A stretch of 64,000 nucleotides of DNA, from the NCBI GenBank assembly GCA_044341025.1, contig JBIISM010000002.1, forward strand, positions 124,001 to 188,000, in the 5' to 3' direction. The DNA is from JABMMZ01 sp044341025. Its GTDB lineage: Bacteria; Bacteroidota; Bacteroidia; NS11-12g; UBA955. Numbering within the stretch: the stretch's first letter is position 1; each line of letters opens with the position of its first letter. Position numbers and translations under genes: made by a program. Under the pieces are notes generated by a model, which worked only from the letters and a program-made list of their open reading frames with translations, was not told the origin of the DNA and searched no databases. Positions 1 to 7,775 of the stretch are shown one piece after another.

Positions 1-2
1 TA

Positions 3-2294
3 AAACATTTTGTTCCCTTGGATGTGGAAATTGGCCAAGACCATGTTCCTGGAAGTATTCGCTATGATTTAAGAGATTTTAGAAAAATTTATGGGATAAT
101 TAATATTGTAAACAACCACAGTGCCACCTGTTTTATTCCCACTTCTAGCGCTTTGGATATCACATCAAAAGTGGGACAAAAAATTGATGATTATGTTGAC
201 CGATTTGCACCTAACCCGAGTGTTTACCCTTTTCACACTTTTTATGGAGTTGAAAACACCAACCAAGAACATATGCAATTAACCGATGAAAATATCAAAT
301 GGATGCTTGATGAATTTGAGAAAAATGCAAATGAAGTAGGACCGTTCTTAAGTCAAAACTACAACTATGGGCGCTATGAAAGGAATACCTTGCCTTCTGT
401 AACTGTTCAGGCGCATGGCAAGCTGCAAATCAATTCCCATGGGTTAAATGGATATGGGTACGGTGAATACGATAGAATGAACCGCAAGGGGTCTAGGTTC
501 GAAATGAAAACTTCAGAATGCAATTCCTTGGTAAATATTGAAGAGGGTGGGATGCTTGAATTAGGCGGTGAAAATATTGAAAACAACAAAGCGGTTTTAA
601 GGGTTAGAAAAGGCTGTACATTGATGTTGAAATCAGGAAGTACTTTGTTGGTGCACGATAATTCTGAATTGATCATTGAAGAAGGCGCTCAATTGGTGTA
701 CTTTCCAGGCGCAATAATCAAACTTGAAGGGAATGAAGCTACCTTGCAAATTGACGGTAAGTTAAGATTGGAGCCCAATGCTATTTTTACTTTCACTAAA
801 GGGAATTCAAACAACAGTGGGTATGTGAAATTTAGAAATGCAAAGGGTGGTTATGGTGAAGGAATTGTCGAAATTGGTGGAGCAAATACACAAATCTCTA
901 TCGAAGGAACTGGGCAGAATACAGATGTGGTTTTGCAAGTTGAAGGAGAAATGAATTTGGTTGCACCGAAAGGAACCTATGCGTTGAGCAGTTTTAATTT
1001 GAAGAATTGTAAAATCATGTATGGCAATAAATCAAGTATTAAGCTATCTTCAAACTCGGGTTTTAAAAATGTAGATTTCGATAAGTTGCCTTGGGCTGCT
1101 TTTGCATCTTCAAATGCATTAGAGGTTCAGAATTCGGAAAAAACAGAGATTCAAAATTGTAGATTTTCGAATTTTAACTTTGGTCTTAAGTGCCTTGGAT
1201 CAAATAACAAGTCGAATGCATTAAAAATTGAGTACAGCAATTTTGAACATTGTGATATCGGTGCTTATGCGCTTGAGTCTATGGTGCAAATAAATTACTC
1301 TAATTTTAATTCTTGTATAGAGACTGGTTTATTGGTTCAAAATCCAGAAACAGATTTTCAAGTTTTGAACTCTGGATTTAACGGCAATTCTAAGGCTGTT
1401 TTTATAGACAATAAAACAGGACAAAATAGGTTTTCTTTTATAGAGTCATGCGATTTTGGAAAGAATAAAATTGGATTGGAATTGATTGATTTAAATACCG
1501 TTTTGTCTTGCTCGAGATTTTTGGGCAACGAAATTGGTGTTAAAGATGAAAATGGAACCATTGTTTTAAGTGCCGACAAGCAATTGACAGGTTCGTTGTA
1601 CTCTGGTGTGGGAGGCAACAATACCTTTGCCTTTAACAGCAATTCCGGAATCAATGTTAAAGGGAGTGTTTTGTATCTAAACAATGGTAAAAATAACTTT
1701 ATTCAAAATCCTGGTAACAAGGCTTGCAATTTTGTGCTAGGGGATGTTGTTTACAACAATGAAACGCATGAATCTTTTGCACCTCATAAATTGAAAGCGT
1801 CAAATAATTATTGGAAGGATGCGCCATTTAATGGCAGCATTAGCAATGGTGCAATGAACTTGTATTTTGTGACATTTTCTTATCCGTACAGCAATGCAAG
1901 TACCTTGAATTATTTTACAGGTACTTCTATCCCTGATTTGAATAAAGTGTGTTTTAATGGCAGTGCCTGCAATCCGTGCGGTCTGGTTTTAGAAGAGGAT
2001 AAAAATTTAAACAGAGAGCAGGATAGAAATGGGTTTAATGATTCTATGGATTTTAGAATTTATCCATTTCCTGCAAATAATTACTTTGAATTGGAATTGC
2101 CAATTGAAAAAAGTGGGGAACAAATAATGATGAAGTTAATGGATATTCATGGCAGGGTTTTATACCATTCAGTCTTAATGGAATCCAAAACCAGAATAAC
2201 AACTTCAGAATACAGCAATGGCGTTTACTTTTTGGAATTAAGTTCGAAGAATCAAAAGGTATTAAAGAGGGTCCTAATAAATCATATAAACTAG
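3..2294 (+). CDS. T9SS type A secreted protein, 5' end outside window
   Basis: The reading frame is open to the left window edge, so this is only the C-terminal part; the TTG at 18 is just an internal codon. The first ~100 residues (FIPTSSALDI, then NQEHMQLTDEN) look like the end of an alpha/beta-hydrolase domain, where the His could be catalytic; this is inference from memory of Bacteroidota esterase-like proteins. Residues ~120-640 are rich in short beta-strand repeats with many Asn/Gly (e.g. IQNCRFSNFNFG), typical of a right-handed parallel beta-helix. The last ~80 residues (YPFPANNYFELEL ... GVYFLELSS ... KRVLINHIN) match a type A sorting domain, the signal for export by the type IX system and surface attachment. 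A probable terminator follows. Confidence 0.85.
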   Translation, partial: KHFVPLDVEIGQDHVPGSIRYDLRDFRKIYGIINIVNNHSATCFIPTSSALDITSKVGQKIDDYVDRFAPNPSVYPFHTFYGVENTNQEHMQLTDENIKWMLDEFEKNANEVGPFLSQNYNYGRYERNTLPSVTVQAHGKLQINSHGLNGYGYGEYDRMNRKGSRFEMKTSECNSLVNIEEGGMLELGGENIENNKAVLRVRKGCTLMLKSGSTLLVHDNSELIIEEGAQLVYFPGAIIKLEGNEATLQIDGKLRLEPNAIFTFTKGNSNNSGYVKFRNAKGGYGEGIVEIGGANTQISIEGTGQNTDVVLQVEGEMNLVAPKGTYALSSFNLKNCKIMYGNKSSIKLSSNSGFKNVDFDKLPWAAFASSNALEVQNSEKTEIQNCRFSNFNFGLKCLGSNNKSNALKIEYSNFEHCDIGAYALESMVQINYSNFNSCIETGLLVQNPETDFQVLNSGFNGNSKAVFIDNKTGQNRFSFIESCDFGKNKIGLELIDLNTVLSCSRFLGNEIGVKDENGTIVLSADKQLTGSLYSGVGGNNTFAFNSNSGINVKGSVLYLNNGKNNFIQNPGNKACNFVLGDVVYNNETHESFAPHKLKASNNYWKDAPFNGSISNGAMNLYFVTFSYPYSNASTLNYFTGTSIPDLNKVCFNGSACNPCGLVLEEDKNLNREQDRNGFNDSMDFRIYPFPANNYFELELPIEKSGEQIMMKLMDIHGRVLYHSVLMESKTRITTSEYSNGVYFLELSSKNQKVLKRVLINHIN

Positions 2295-2343
2295 CAATTT
2301 AAATTAAGATCTAGACAGAATCAAATGCCTTTTTTTGCAGAGA

Positions 2344-2383
2344 TAGGGAAGTGGGCCATTAGAGTCTGCTTCCTTATTTTTTT
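2344..2383 (+). terminator. Probable terminator after the T9SS type A gene
   Basis: An 8-bp stem (TAGGGAAG at 2344-2351 with CTTCCTTA at 2369-2376, one G-T wobble) closes a 17-nt loop and is followed by seven T on the plus strand. The long loop makes it weaker than the other terminators in this window. Confidence 0.5.
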
Positions 2384-2391
2384 AAACAATA

Positions 2392-2769
2392 TTATTTCAC
2401 CGCAGTTACACTGATTTCAACTTTAGCCCCTTTTGGAAGTGCGGAAACCTGAACGGTTTCTCTTGCAGGGAAATTGCTAGAAAAGCTCTCAGCATAAATG
2501 GTGTTTACTTTGGCAAAATCGTTCATGTCCGTAAGAAAAATGCTTGTTTTTACAATGTCTCCGAACCCCATATTTGCAGCTTCTAATAGTTTTGAGATAT
2601 TATGCATCACTTGTTTGGTTTCAGTTTCAATACTGTCATTGTGAAAATTGCCAGCTGTATCTAATGCAATTTGACCACTACAGTATAGTGTGCTACCCAC
2701 CAAAACGGCTTGTGAATACGGGCCAATTGGAGCGGGTGCGTTCTCTGTGAATATGATTTTTTTTTCCAT
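2392..2769 (-). CDS. ridA: RidA family enamine/imine deaminase
   Basis: RidA (YjgF/UK114) hydrolyses reactive enamines/imines such as 2-aminoacrylate released by PLP enzymes. The 125-residue product has the family length and landmarks: IGPYSQAV near residues 15-22, YCSGQIALD near 29-37, Arg103 (PARETVQV), the substrate carboxylate binder, and Glu118 (KVEIS). The ATG at 2769 is chosen because it gives family length. The same frame extends upstream to 2856 and would add a hydrophobic stretch with a Cys (LTLLCVLASLLQQC) that looks like a lipoprotein signal, but this would overlap the divergent gene starting at 2796 and its lipobox is poor. Confidence 0.9.
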   Translation of the reverse strand: MEKKIIFTENAPAPIGPYSQAVLVGSTLYCSGQIALDTAGNFHNDSIETETKQVMHNISKLLEAANMGFGDIVKTSIFLTDMNDFAKVNTIYAESFSSNFPARETVQVSALPKGAKVEISVTAVK

Positions 2770-2780
2770 GATTGTATTTG

Positions 2781-2788
2781 TATTTTTG
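2781..2788 (+). promoter_or_regulatory. -7 promoter element of the 3HCDH-like gene
   Basis: TATTTTTG fits the Bacteroidota -7 consensus TAnnTTTG and ends 7 nt before the ATG at 2796, implying a very short or absent leader. Confidence 0.55.
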
Positions 2789-2795
2789 TGCTCAA

Positions 2796-3455
2796 ATGAA
2801 CATTGCTGTAAAAGGCTCGCAAGAACGCATAATAGAGTTAGACGGAATATTGACATCTGTAGGATTGAGTTTTACAAGGCTCGAAAGTACAAAAAATATC
2901 CATTCTAGCAAGTTTGATCTAATTTTTGATTTAAACTTTGATGATGATGCTTCATCCTTATCCGATTATGCACTTCTTGATGACTCAAGTCTATTAATCC
3001 TATCTTCAGTTAAAATACAGTTAGAATCTGTTTTGCCAAAGGCAATGTGGTCATTTGCTATTGGGATTAATGCCTTGCCTAGTTTTTTGAAAAGAAATGC
3101 ATTAGAGTACTGTTCACTTTTAGGGGGAATTTCAAATGAGAAATTGGAAAGTTTGCCTTGGAAAACATTGTATAAAGTTGATTCACGTGTTGGAATGATT
3201 TCACCGCGTGTTGTGTGTATGATCATTAATGAAGCTTATTTCACCCTGCAAGAAGGAACCGCAAACCGAAGCGACATCGATTTGGGTATGAAACTGGGCA
3301 CCGCCTATCCACATGGTCCCTTTGAATGGGCCGAAATGATTGGAATTAAACATGTCTTTGAGGTGTTAAATGCACTTTATTTGGACACCCACGATGATAG
3401 GTATAAAATTTGCAGTTTGCTTAAAACAGAATATTTGAATTCTCAAGCCAAATGA
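2796..3455 (+). CDS. 3-hydroxyacyl-CoA dehydrogenase-like protein (C-terminal domain)
   Basis: The 219-residue product has a recognisable 3-hydroxyacyl-CoA dehydrogenase C-terminal helical domain from about residue 125 (VGMISPRVVCMIINEAYFT, then DIDLGMKLGTAYPHGPFEWA). Its N-terminal half is Rossmann-like in strand pattern (MNIAVKG ... FDLIFDLNFDD) but has no visible GxGxxG nucleotide-binding motif and is shorter than the ~280-residue family norm, so NAD-dependent catalysis is doubtful. It may be a degenerate paralogue with a structural or binding role in fatty acid or hydroxybutyrate metabolism. The ATG at 2796 is preferred over the in-frame TTG at 2772, which lies upstream of the -7 element. 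It overlaps the next gene by 4 bases. Confidence 0.75.
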   Translation: MNIAVKGSQERIIELDGILTSVGLSFTRLESTKNIHSSKFDLIFDLNFDDDASSLSDYALLDDSSLLILSSVKIQLESVLPKAMWSFAIGINALPSFLKRNALEYCSLLGGISNEKLESLPWKTLYKVDSRVGMISPRVVCMIINEAYFTLQEGTANRSDIDLGMKLGTAYPHGPFEWAEMIGIKHVFEVLNALYLDTHDDRYKICSLLKTEYLNSQAK

Positions 3456-4489
3456 CCAATATAATACGCAACAGCATATTTATATTTATATTTTTCCAAA
3501 CGTTTTTCGCAAATGCGTTTAGTGTCGATACCCTTTATTTGTGTAAAAATTCTTGTATCATTTACACCAATGTGACCACTGTTGGTAATGCTGTTGCTTG
3601 GCAATGGACTTTTCAGGGCGCTAATCCTGGTGCCAGCAATGTTCAGAATCCTACAGCTATTTGTTATCCTACAGCGGGTGTTTTTCTGACAACTGTTAAG
3701 ACGACATTTGACGATGGAAGTGACAGCACAGACCAAGTGCATGTGGTGGTTTACGATTGGCCAATAACTTCTTTTGCTTTCCCTAAAGACACTGGGTATT
3801 GTCAGGGCGGAAGTTTGCCTCTGGTGCTTAATACAGTTTCATACCCTGGGGTTAAATACCAGTGGAATACGGGTGCTACATCAAGATCAATAACAGTTAA
3901 CACTCAAGGGAAGTATTGGGTCAATTTAATTTTAAAAGCTGGGAATAATGTTTGTGACAGCGTTTACAAGGAAGTAAACATTGCTGAATACGCCAACCCA
4001 AGTGTTTATTTGGGTCAAGATAAATTTATGTGTCAAGGTCAAGCGATGTCTTTAGATGCCGGTGCTGGTGTTGGATATACCTATTTATGGAAACCGAACA
4101 ATGAAACAACAAGAACAATTTTAGTTAATTTACCAGGTGTTTATGATGTTACTGTTAGAACAAAAAATGGATGCACAGCAAGTGATCAAATTGAATTTAA
4201 AGACTCTTGTCCGCATTATGTATTTGTTCCTAATGCCGTAAGTCCAAATGAAGATAGACTGAATGATTTGTTTACAAAGGTTTGGAATTTTACACCTAAA
4301 GATTATAAGTTTACAATCTTTAACCGCTGGGGTGAATTGCTGTTTGAAACCCTAGACATTAATGCTGGATGGGATTGTAAGTTCAAAGGTGATTTGGTGG
4401 AGCAGGATGTTTATGTTTATAAAATCACATATTACGATACCGATAAAAAATGGTATGAGATACGCGGAACCTTCTTTGTAGTGCGTTAA
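3452..4489 (+). CDS. Secreted T9SS type B protein with PKD-like domain
   Basis: This 345-residue exported protein starts with a signal peptide (hydrophobic IFIFIFFQTFFANA, cleavage near residue 23). Residues ~40-100 look like a PKD/Ig-like fold (AWQWTFQGANPGAS ... TDQVHVVVYDW), followed by two short repeats of the PGVKYQWNTGATSRS / GYTYLWKPNNETTRT type. The last ~85 residues (FVPNAVSPNEDRLND ... TIFNRWGELLFE ... DVYVYKITYYD) are the gliding-motility-associated CHU_C domain, the type B sorting signal of the type IX system. It probably acts as a surface adhesin or matrix protein. Its ATG overlaps the stop of the preceding gene (ATGA), suggesting co-transcription even though no functional link is evident. 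Confidence 0.85.
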   Translation: MTNIIRNSIFIFIFFQTFFANAFSVDTLYLCKNSCIIYTNVTTVGNAVAWQWTFQGANPGASNVQNPTAICYPTAGVFLTTVKTTFDDGSDSTDQVHVVVYDWPITSFAFPKDTGYCQGGSLPLVLNTVSYPGVKYQWNTGATSRSITVNTQGKYWVNLILKAGNNVCDSVYKEVNIAEYANPSVYLGQDKFMCQGQAMSLDAGAGVGYTYLWKPNNETTRTILVNLPGVYDVTVRTKNGCTASDQIEFKDSCPHYVFVPNAVSPNEDRLNDLFTKVWNFTPKDYKFTIFNRWGELLFETLDINAGWDCKFKGDLVEQDVYVYKITYYDTDKKWYEIRGTFFVVR

Positions 4490-5511
4490 TTCTTCCAAAC
4501 GGAAGTGCCTTCGCTGCAGTTTTTGCAAATGTCAATGTATTGACGGCCTTTAATTATTTGTTTTCTGAATTGATGATAGGCTGGTCCTTTCCAAATTTGT
4601 TCAAAGCTCATGTCGTTTAAATCGCCAAGGCGATAAGTTCCGTCTTTGTCGAAGCAGCAAGGGACAATTTTCCCATCCCAAGTTATCACACAGCTGTTCC
4701 AGAGTCTCCAGCAATGGTTAAGTAATTTGTTTTTAATTTTAAATTCATTGCCATCGATCTTGTAGCGGCTAAACTCTTCGTTTAGGGGCATCATCTCATT
4801 GCCGGTTTCATAGTCGTATATTTGAGCAGATTTGATGGCTAATTCGTCAATCTTATAAATTTTTGCAAGCGCTTTAACATCCTCTAGTTGGTGTTCGTTA
4901 TGCGAGAAAACGATGAATTGCCATATAACGTGCGGTGTCTTAGATTTCAATCTTTTTTTTGCATCCATTAATTCTTTGGTTCCCTCTAAAACTGTTTCTA
5001 ATTTACCACCTATCCTGTACTTACCGTAGGTGTCCTGGGTAGTTCCATCAATTGAAATGATTAATCGGTCGAGGCCGCTCTTTACTGTTTTTTCGGCATT
5101 TGATTTGTCGAGATAATGCGCATTTGTGCTGGTTGCGCTGTAAAGTTTATGTTTGCTTGCAAGCGATACCATGTCTAAAAACTGCGTATTTAAATAAGGC
5201 TCACCTTGAAAATAAAAGGTTACATATGCACTGCTTTTGTGAAGGTCATTTATTGCTTTTTCGAATACTGACATGCCTAACATTCCAGTTGGTCGGCTAA
5301 AACTTCTTAATCCGCTCGGACACTGTGGGCATCTTAAATTACAAGAGGTTGTTGGTTCGATTGAAAAAGAAATTGGGTTGCCCCAATGGATGGTTTTTTT
5401 TGTTATTTTAGATAAATAATAGCTTGAAATAACTTTTAAAGCGTTGCCAATTCTAGCAGGATGCATAGATTTTTGAAACAGATTTCGAAGGTCTTTAAAA
5501 TTTCTATTCAC
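4486..5511 (-). CDS. Radical SAM/SPASM domain protein
   Basis: This 341-residue enzyme has the radical SAM cluster motif Cx3Cx2C (SCNLRCPQC, residues ~57-65) in the usual N-terminal position, which binds the [4Fe-4S] cluster that cleaves S-adenosylmethionine. A C-terminal SPASM-type region carries further Cys (CWRLWNSC, GKIVPCCFDKDG, IDICKNC), expected to bind auxiliary Fe-S clusters. SPASM enzymes modify peptides, proteins or small molecules; the substrate cannot be told here and no obvious precursor peptide is adjacent. It lies 3 nt downstream of an FNR-like flavoprotein on the same strand, a plausible electron donor. It meets the T9SS gene convergently with a 4-nt overlap. Confidence 0.85.
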   Translation of the reverse strand: MNRNFKDLRNLFQKSMHPARIGNALKVISSYYLSKITKKTIHWGNPISFSIEPTTSCNLRCPQCPSGLRSFSRPTGMLGMSVFEKAINDLHKSSAYVTFYFQGEPYLNTQFLDMVSLASKHKLYSATSTNAHYLDKSNAEKTVKSGLDRLIISIDGTTQDTYGKYRIGGKLETVLEGTKELMDAKKRLKSKTPHVIWQFIVFSHNEHQLEDVKALAKIYKIDELAIKSAQIYDYETGNEMMPLNEEFSRYKIDGNEFKIKNKLLNHCWRLWNSCVITWDGKIVPCCFDKDGTYRLGDLNDMSFEQIWKGPAYHQFRKQIIKGRQYIDICKNCSEGTSVWKN

Positions 5512-5514
5512 TTC

Positions 5515-6222
5515 TTAATCGTAAAATTCCACTTTAATTTCAGACCGGGTATAGCCAAAAGATTTTAGGTTCTCTCGGGTTTCTTTTAGCATTTCTGACC
5601 ATCCACATAAATAGATCACAGCGTTTGGCTTAGTCTGGAATATTGAATTATAATGTGCATGCACATAGCCTTTGGCTCCATTCCAGTCTTCGCGGCTTAG
5701 AACAGGGGTGTAATGAAAGTTTGAATGTGTGTTTTGTAGTTCTTCAAACTCTTCACGGTATAAGATGTCATTTTGGGTACGACAGCCAAAAAATAGATAA
5801 ATTTTACCGGTATATTTTCTGAGTGTGAGCAGGTCTTTTATCATGGACCTAAATGGAGCCACGCCGGTTCCTGTGCATATAAAACCTATTGATTCTGTGT
5901 TCAAATTATCGGGAAGAATAAACCTGCCCTGGGGGATGCTTATTTTAAGTCTTTCTCCGATTTTATAATTGAAGAGCAGTGGTGTAGCAGCGCCATTTTC
6001 TTTGAGTGAAACGCAAATTTCAATTACTGAACTGTGGCTTAAATCCGCAATGGAGTAGCTTCTGCTTGAATAGGTGTGGTTAAGTTTGCCGAAATCAATG
6101 ATAACAAATTGGCCGCTTTGGAAAATAACATCATGAGCAAATTTAAAAAAAAACCGCTTTACCATTGGATTTATATCAATGATTTTAGTGATTTCTGCTT
6201 GATGGAATTCGTTGTTTTGCAT
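5515..6222 (-). CDS. FNR-like FAD/NAD(P)-binding oxidoreductase
   Basis: This 235-residue flavoprotein of the ferredoxin-NADP+ reductase superfamily shows the FAD-binding RxYS motif (SRSYSIADL, near residue 53), the pyrophosphate/NAD(P) motif GTGVAPFRSM near 117-126, FFGCRTQNDILYREE near 143, and a C-terminal NAD(P)-side motif YLCGWSEML. No ferredoxin domain is fused, so it should pass electrons to a separate iron-sulfur or flavin partner. It is the first gene of a two-gene unit with the radical SAM/SPASM enzyme (3-nt gap), the simplest candidate for that partner. It could also be a general ferredoxin/flavodoxin reductase. Confidence 0.85.
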   Translation of the reverse strand: MQNNEFHQAEITKIIDINPMVKRFFFKFAHDVIFQSGQFVIIDFGKLNHTYSSRSYSIADLSHSSVIEICVSLKENGAATPLLFNYKIGERLKISIPQGRFILPDNLNTESIGFICTGTGVAPFRSMIKDLLTLRKYTGKIYLFFGCRTQNDILYREEFEELQNTHSNFHYTPVLSREDWNGAKGYVHAHYNSIFQTKPNAVIYLCGWSEMLKETRENLKSFGYTRSEIKVEFYD

Positions 6223-6248
6223 TCAAATGTTGCGGTTTACAAAGATGC

Positions 6249-6282
6249 AAAAAAAAACCTTACAAGTTTTGTAAGGTTTTTT
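6249..6282 (-). terminator. Terminator of the DUF1573 gene ending at 6301
   Basis: A perfect 14-bp inverted repeat (6252-6265 with 6269-6282, core ACCTTACAA/TTGTAAGGT) with a 3-nt loop ends in a T-run when read on the minus strand. It separates the DUF1573 gene from the flavoprotein gene 3' of it. Confidence 0.85.
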
Positions 6283-6300
6283 AGAATTATAAAATAGTAA

Positions 6301-6726
6301 TCAATCACCAATTTGAACAGGAGATTTCGGTTTAGCGGTTTCGGTCATGATATTGCCTTTAATGAACAATATTGATTGACCAAGATTGGTAGTAACAGTT
6401 ACATTTTTTGAAAAGTTTCCGTTTTTCCCAGATGAATCAAAAATAACAGTTACAGAACCTTGAGCCCCTGCAGGAACTGGCTCTTTACTAAAATTTGGAA
6501 CAGTGCAACCACATGAGGCAGAAGCATTGTTGATCACAATAGGCACTGCACCTTTGTTGATAAAGGTAAATGTGTATTTGGCTTTTGTTCCTTGTACAAT
6601 TTCTCCAAAATCGTGAGATGTTTTTTTCCATTCGATGTCTTTTGGCTCGTCAACTGTTGGTGAGCTGGTGTTGTTGATTGAAGTAATTGACATCAACGCA
6701 AATAAATAAGTAAAAACTGAAATCAT
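6301..6726 (-). CDS. DUF1573 protein, fourth of four tandem copies
   Basis: This 141-residue exported protein has an N-terminal hydrophobic segment and one DUF1573 (Hydin/ASPM-like Ig) domain: WKKTSHDFGEIVQGTKAKYTF, the diagnostic SASCGCTVP with Cys-Gly-Cys, and a closing VTTNLGQSILFIKGNI. The molecular function of DUF1573 is unknown; the fold is an Ig-like beta sandwich found in periplasmic or surface proteins of Bacteroidota. The CGC motif could form a disulfide or bind metal, which is inference. It is the last of the tandem array, 52 nt from its neighbour, and is followed by a strong terminator. Confidence 0.85.
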   Translation of the reverse strand: MISVFTYLFALMSITSINNTSSPTVDEPKDIEWKKTSHDFGEIVQGTKAKYTFTFINKGAVPIVINNASASCGCTVPNFSKEPVPAGAQGSVTVIFDSSGKNGNFSKNVTVTTNLGQSILFIKGNIMTETAKPKSPVQIGD

Positions 6727-6778
6727 GTAAAGTGTTATTTTGAAAAGTATAAAACAAATTCCGTGCCGAAAAGGAAAA

Positions 6779-7162
6779 TCATTGCTTAATAATATTGGCC
6801 TTGATAAACAATTCGAAGAGACCTTGGTTGGTATACACGGCTATGGTTTTGCTGTGTTGTTTGCTTTTTCCTTTCGAATCAAATTCAACTGACAATATAC
6901 TTGAGTCGCCAGGATTTATTGGTGTTTTCTGCCATAAAGGTGCCACACAACCACATGAAGGCATAACATTTTCAAAGATTAATATGGAGTCTGAATAGTT
7001 ATAGCAAGTAAAGCTGGTCTTGGTTAAATCTCCTTGCTTGATGGTCCCAAAATCAAATTCTTTTTTGCTCCAAACTATGCCTTTTTTTTCAAAAACAAAT
7101 CCGCTTGCAGCAATTAATGTAAGACTAAGAATGAAAATATACTGGATGTTCGATTTTAACAT
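6779..7162 (-). CDS. DUF1573 protein, third of four tandem copies
   Basis: The 127-residue product is the shortest of the four: a signal peptide (IQYIFILSLTLIAASGF), then a single DUF1573 domain with WSKKEFDFGTIKQGD, SCGCVAPLW and ending in YTNQGLFELFIKANI. It keeps the Cys-Gly-Cys motif but has Val-Ala-Pro instead of Thr-x-Pro after it. A strong terminator lies between this gene and the second copy, so it is probably transcribed separately, although no clear -7 element was found. Function unknown. Confidence 0.85.
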   Translation of the reverse strand: MLKSNIQYIFILSLTLIAASGFVFEKKGIVWSKKEFDFGTIKQGDLTKTSFTCYNYSDSILIFENVMPSCGCVAPLWQKTPINPGDSSILSVEFDSKGKSKQHSKTIAVYTNQGLFELFIKANIIKQ

Positions 7163-7168
7163 GGGTAT

Positions 7169-7207
7169 AAAAAAAGCGTTGTATGCTTTTGAAACAATAC
7201 AACGCTT
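7169..7207 (-). terminator. Terminator after the second DUF1573 gene
   Basis: A perfect 11-bp inverted repeat (AAGCGTTGTAT at 7174-7184, ATACAACGCTT at 7197-7207) with a 12-nt loop is followed on the minus strand by a T-run. It starts about 21 nt after the stop of the upstream gene and so interrupts the DUF1573 array. Confidence 0.85.
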
Positions 7208-7228
7208 ATAATTTAAAAATGAAAGGTC

Positions 7229-7732
7229 TTAGTTGGTTTTCAATTTGATTGCACTTCCTGCAGGCTCAATTGGGTCAACATTTGGTTTAGCGGTTACTTC
7301 GCATTTGAATTTCAATTCGTGGGTACCGCCATTGGTAATGATTTTAACTGTTTTCTCGTTGATGCCCATTTTGCCATTGGTATTAAAGCCAACTTTAATG
7401 TTGCTGCTCTTGCCTGGCATTATTGGTTCTAAAGAATAAGAAGGGGTGGTGCAACCACATTGAACTTCATGGCTTTTAATAATAACGGGCTCTTTGCCAA
7501 TATTGGTGATTACAAATATCGTTTCAACTTGCTCGCCTTCGGTTGCTTTGCCAAAGTCGTGGAATGATCTATCGAATTTTACATCGTATGCTTTGTCTGA
7601 TAAAACAACTTTTGCTTTAGGGGCTTCTTTTTTAACAGCTTTTACTGCTTTTTTTGGTTTTTTTGGCGCCTGAAATGCAGAGATTCCAATAACCAATAGA
7701 GCCGAAAGGCTTAGGATTGCGATTTTTTTCAT
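7229..7732 (-). CDS. DUF1573 protein, second of four tandem copies
   Basis: This 167-residue exported protein begins MKKIAILSLSALLVIGISAF (signal peptide), continues with a Lys/Ala-rich linker (PKKPKKAVKAVKKEAPK, residues ~23-40), then one DUF1573 domain: VKFDRSFHDFGKATEGE, EVQCGCTTPSY, and VKIITNGGTHELKFKCEV. The basic linker may contact peptidoglycan, lipopolysaccharide or nucleic acid; that is inference. It is followed by its own terminator. Function unknown. Confidence 0.85.
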   Translation of the reverse strand: MKKIAILSLSALLVIGISAFQAPKKPKKAVKAVKKEAPKAKVVLSDKAYDVKFDRSFHDFGKATEGEQVETIFVITNIGKEPVIIKSHEVQCGCTTPSYSLEPIMPGKSSNIKVGFNTNGKMGINEKTVKIITNGGTHELKFKCEVTAKPNVDPIEPAGSAIKLKTN

Positions 7733-7775
7733 GTTGTATATTCGGGGTTAATTAAGGACTTTTTTTGTCTGATGG

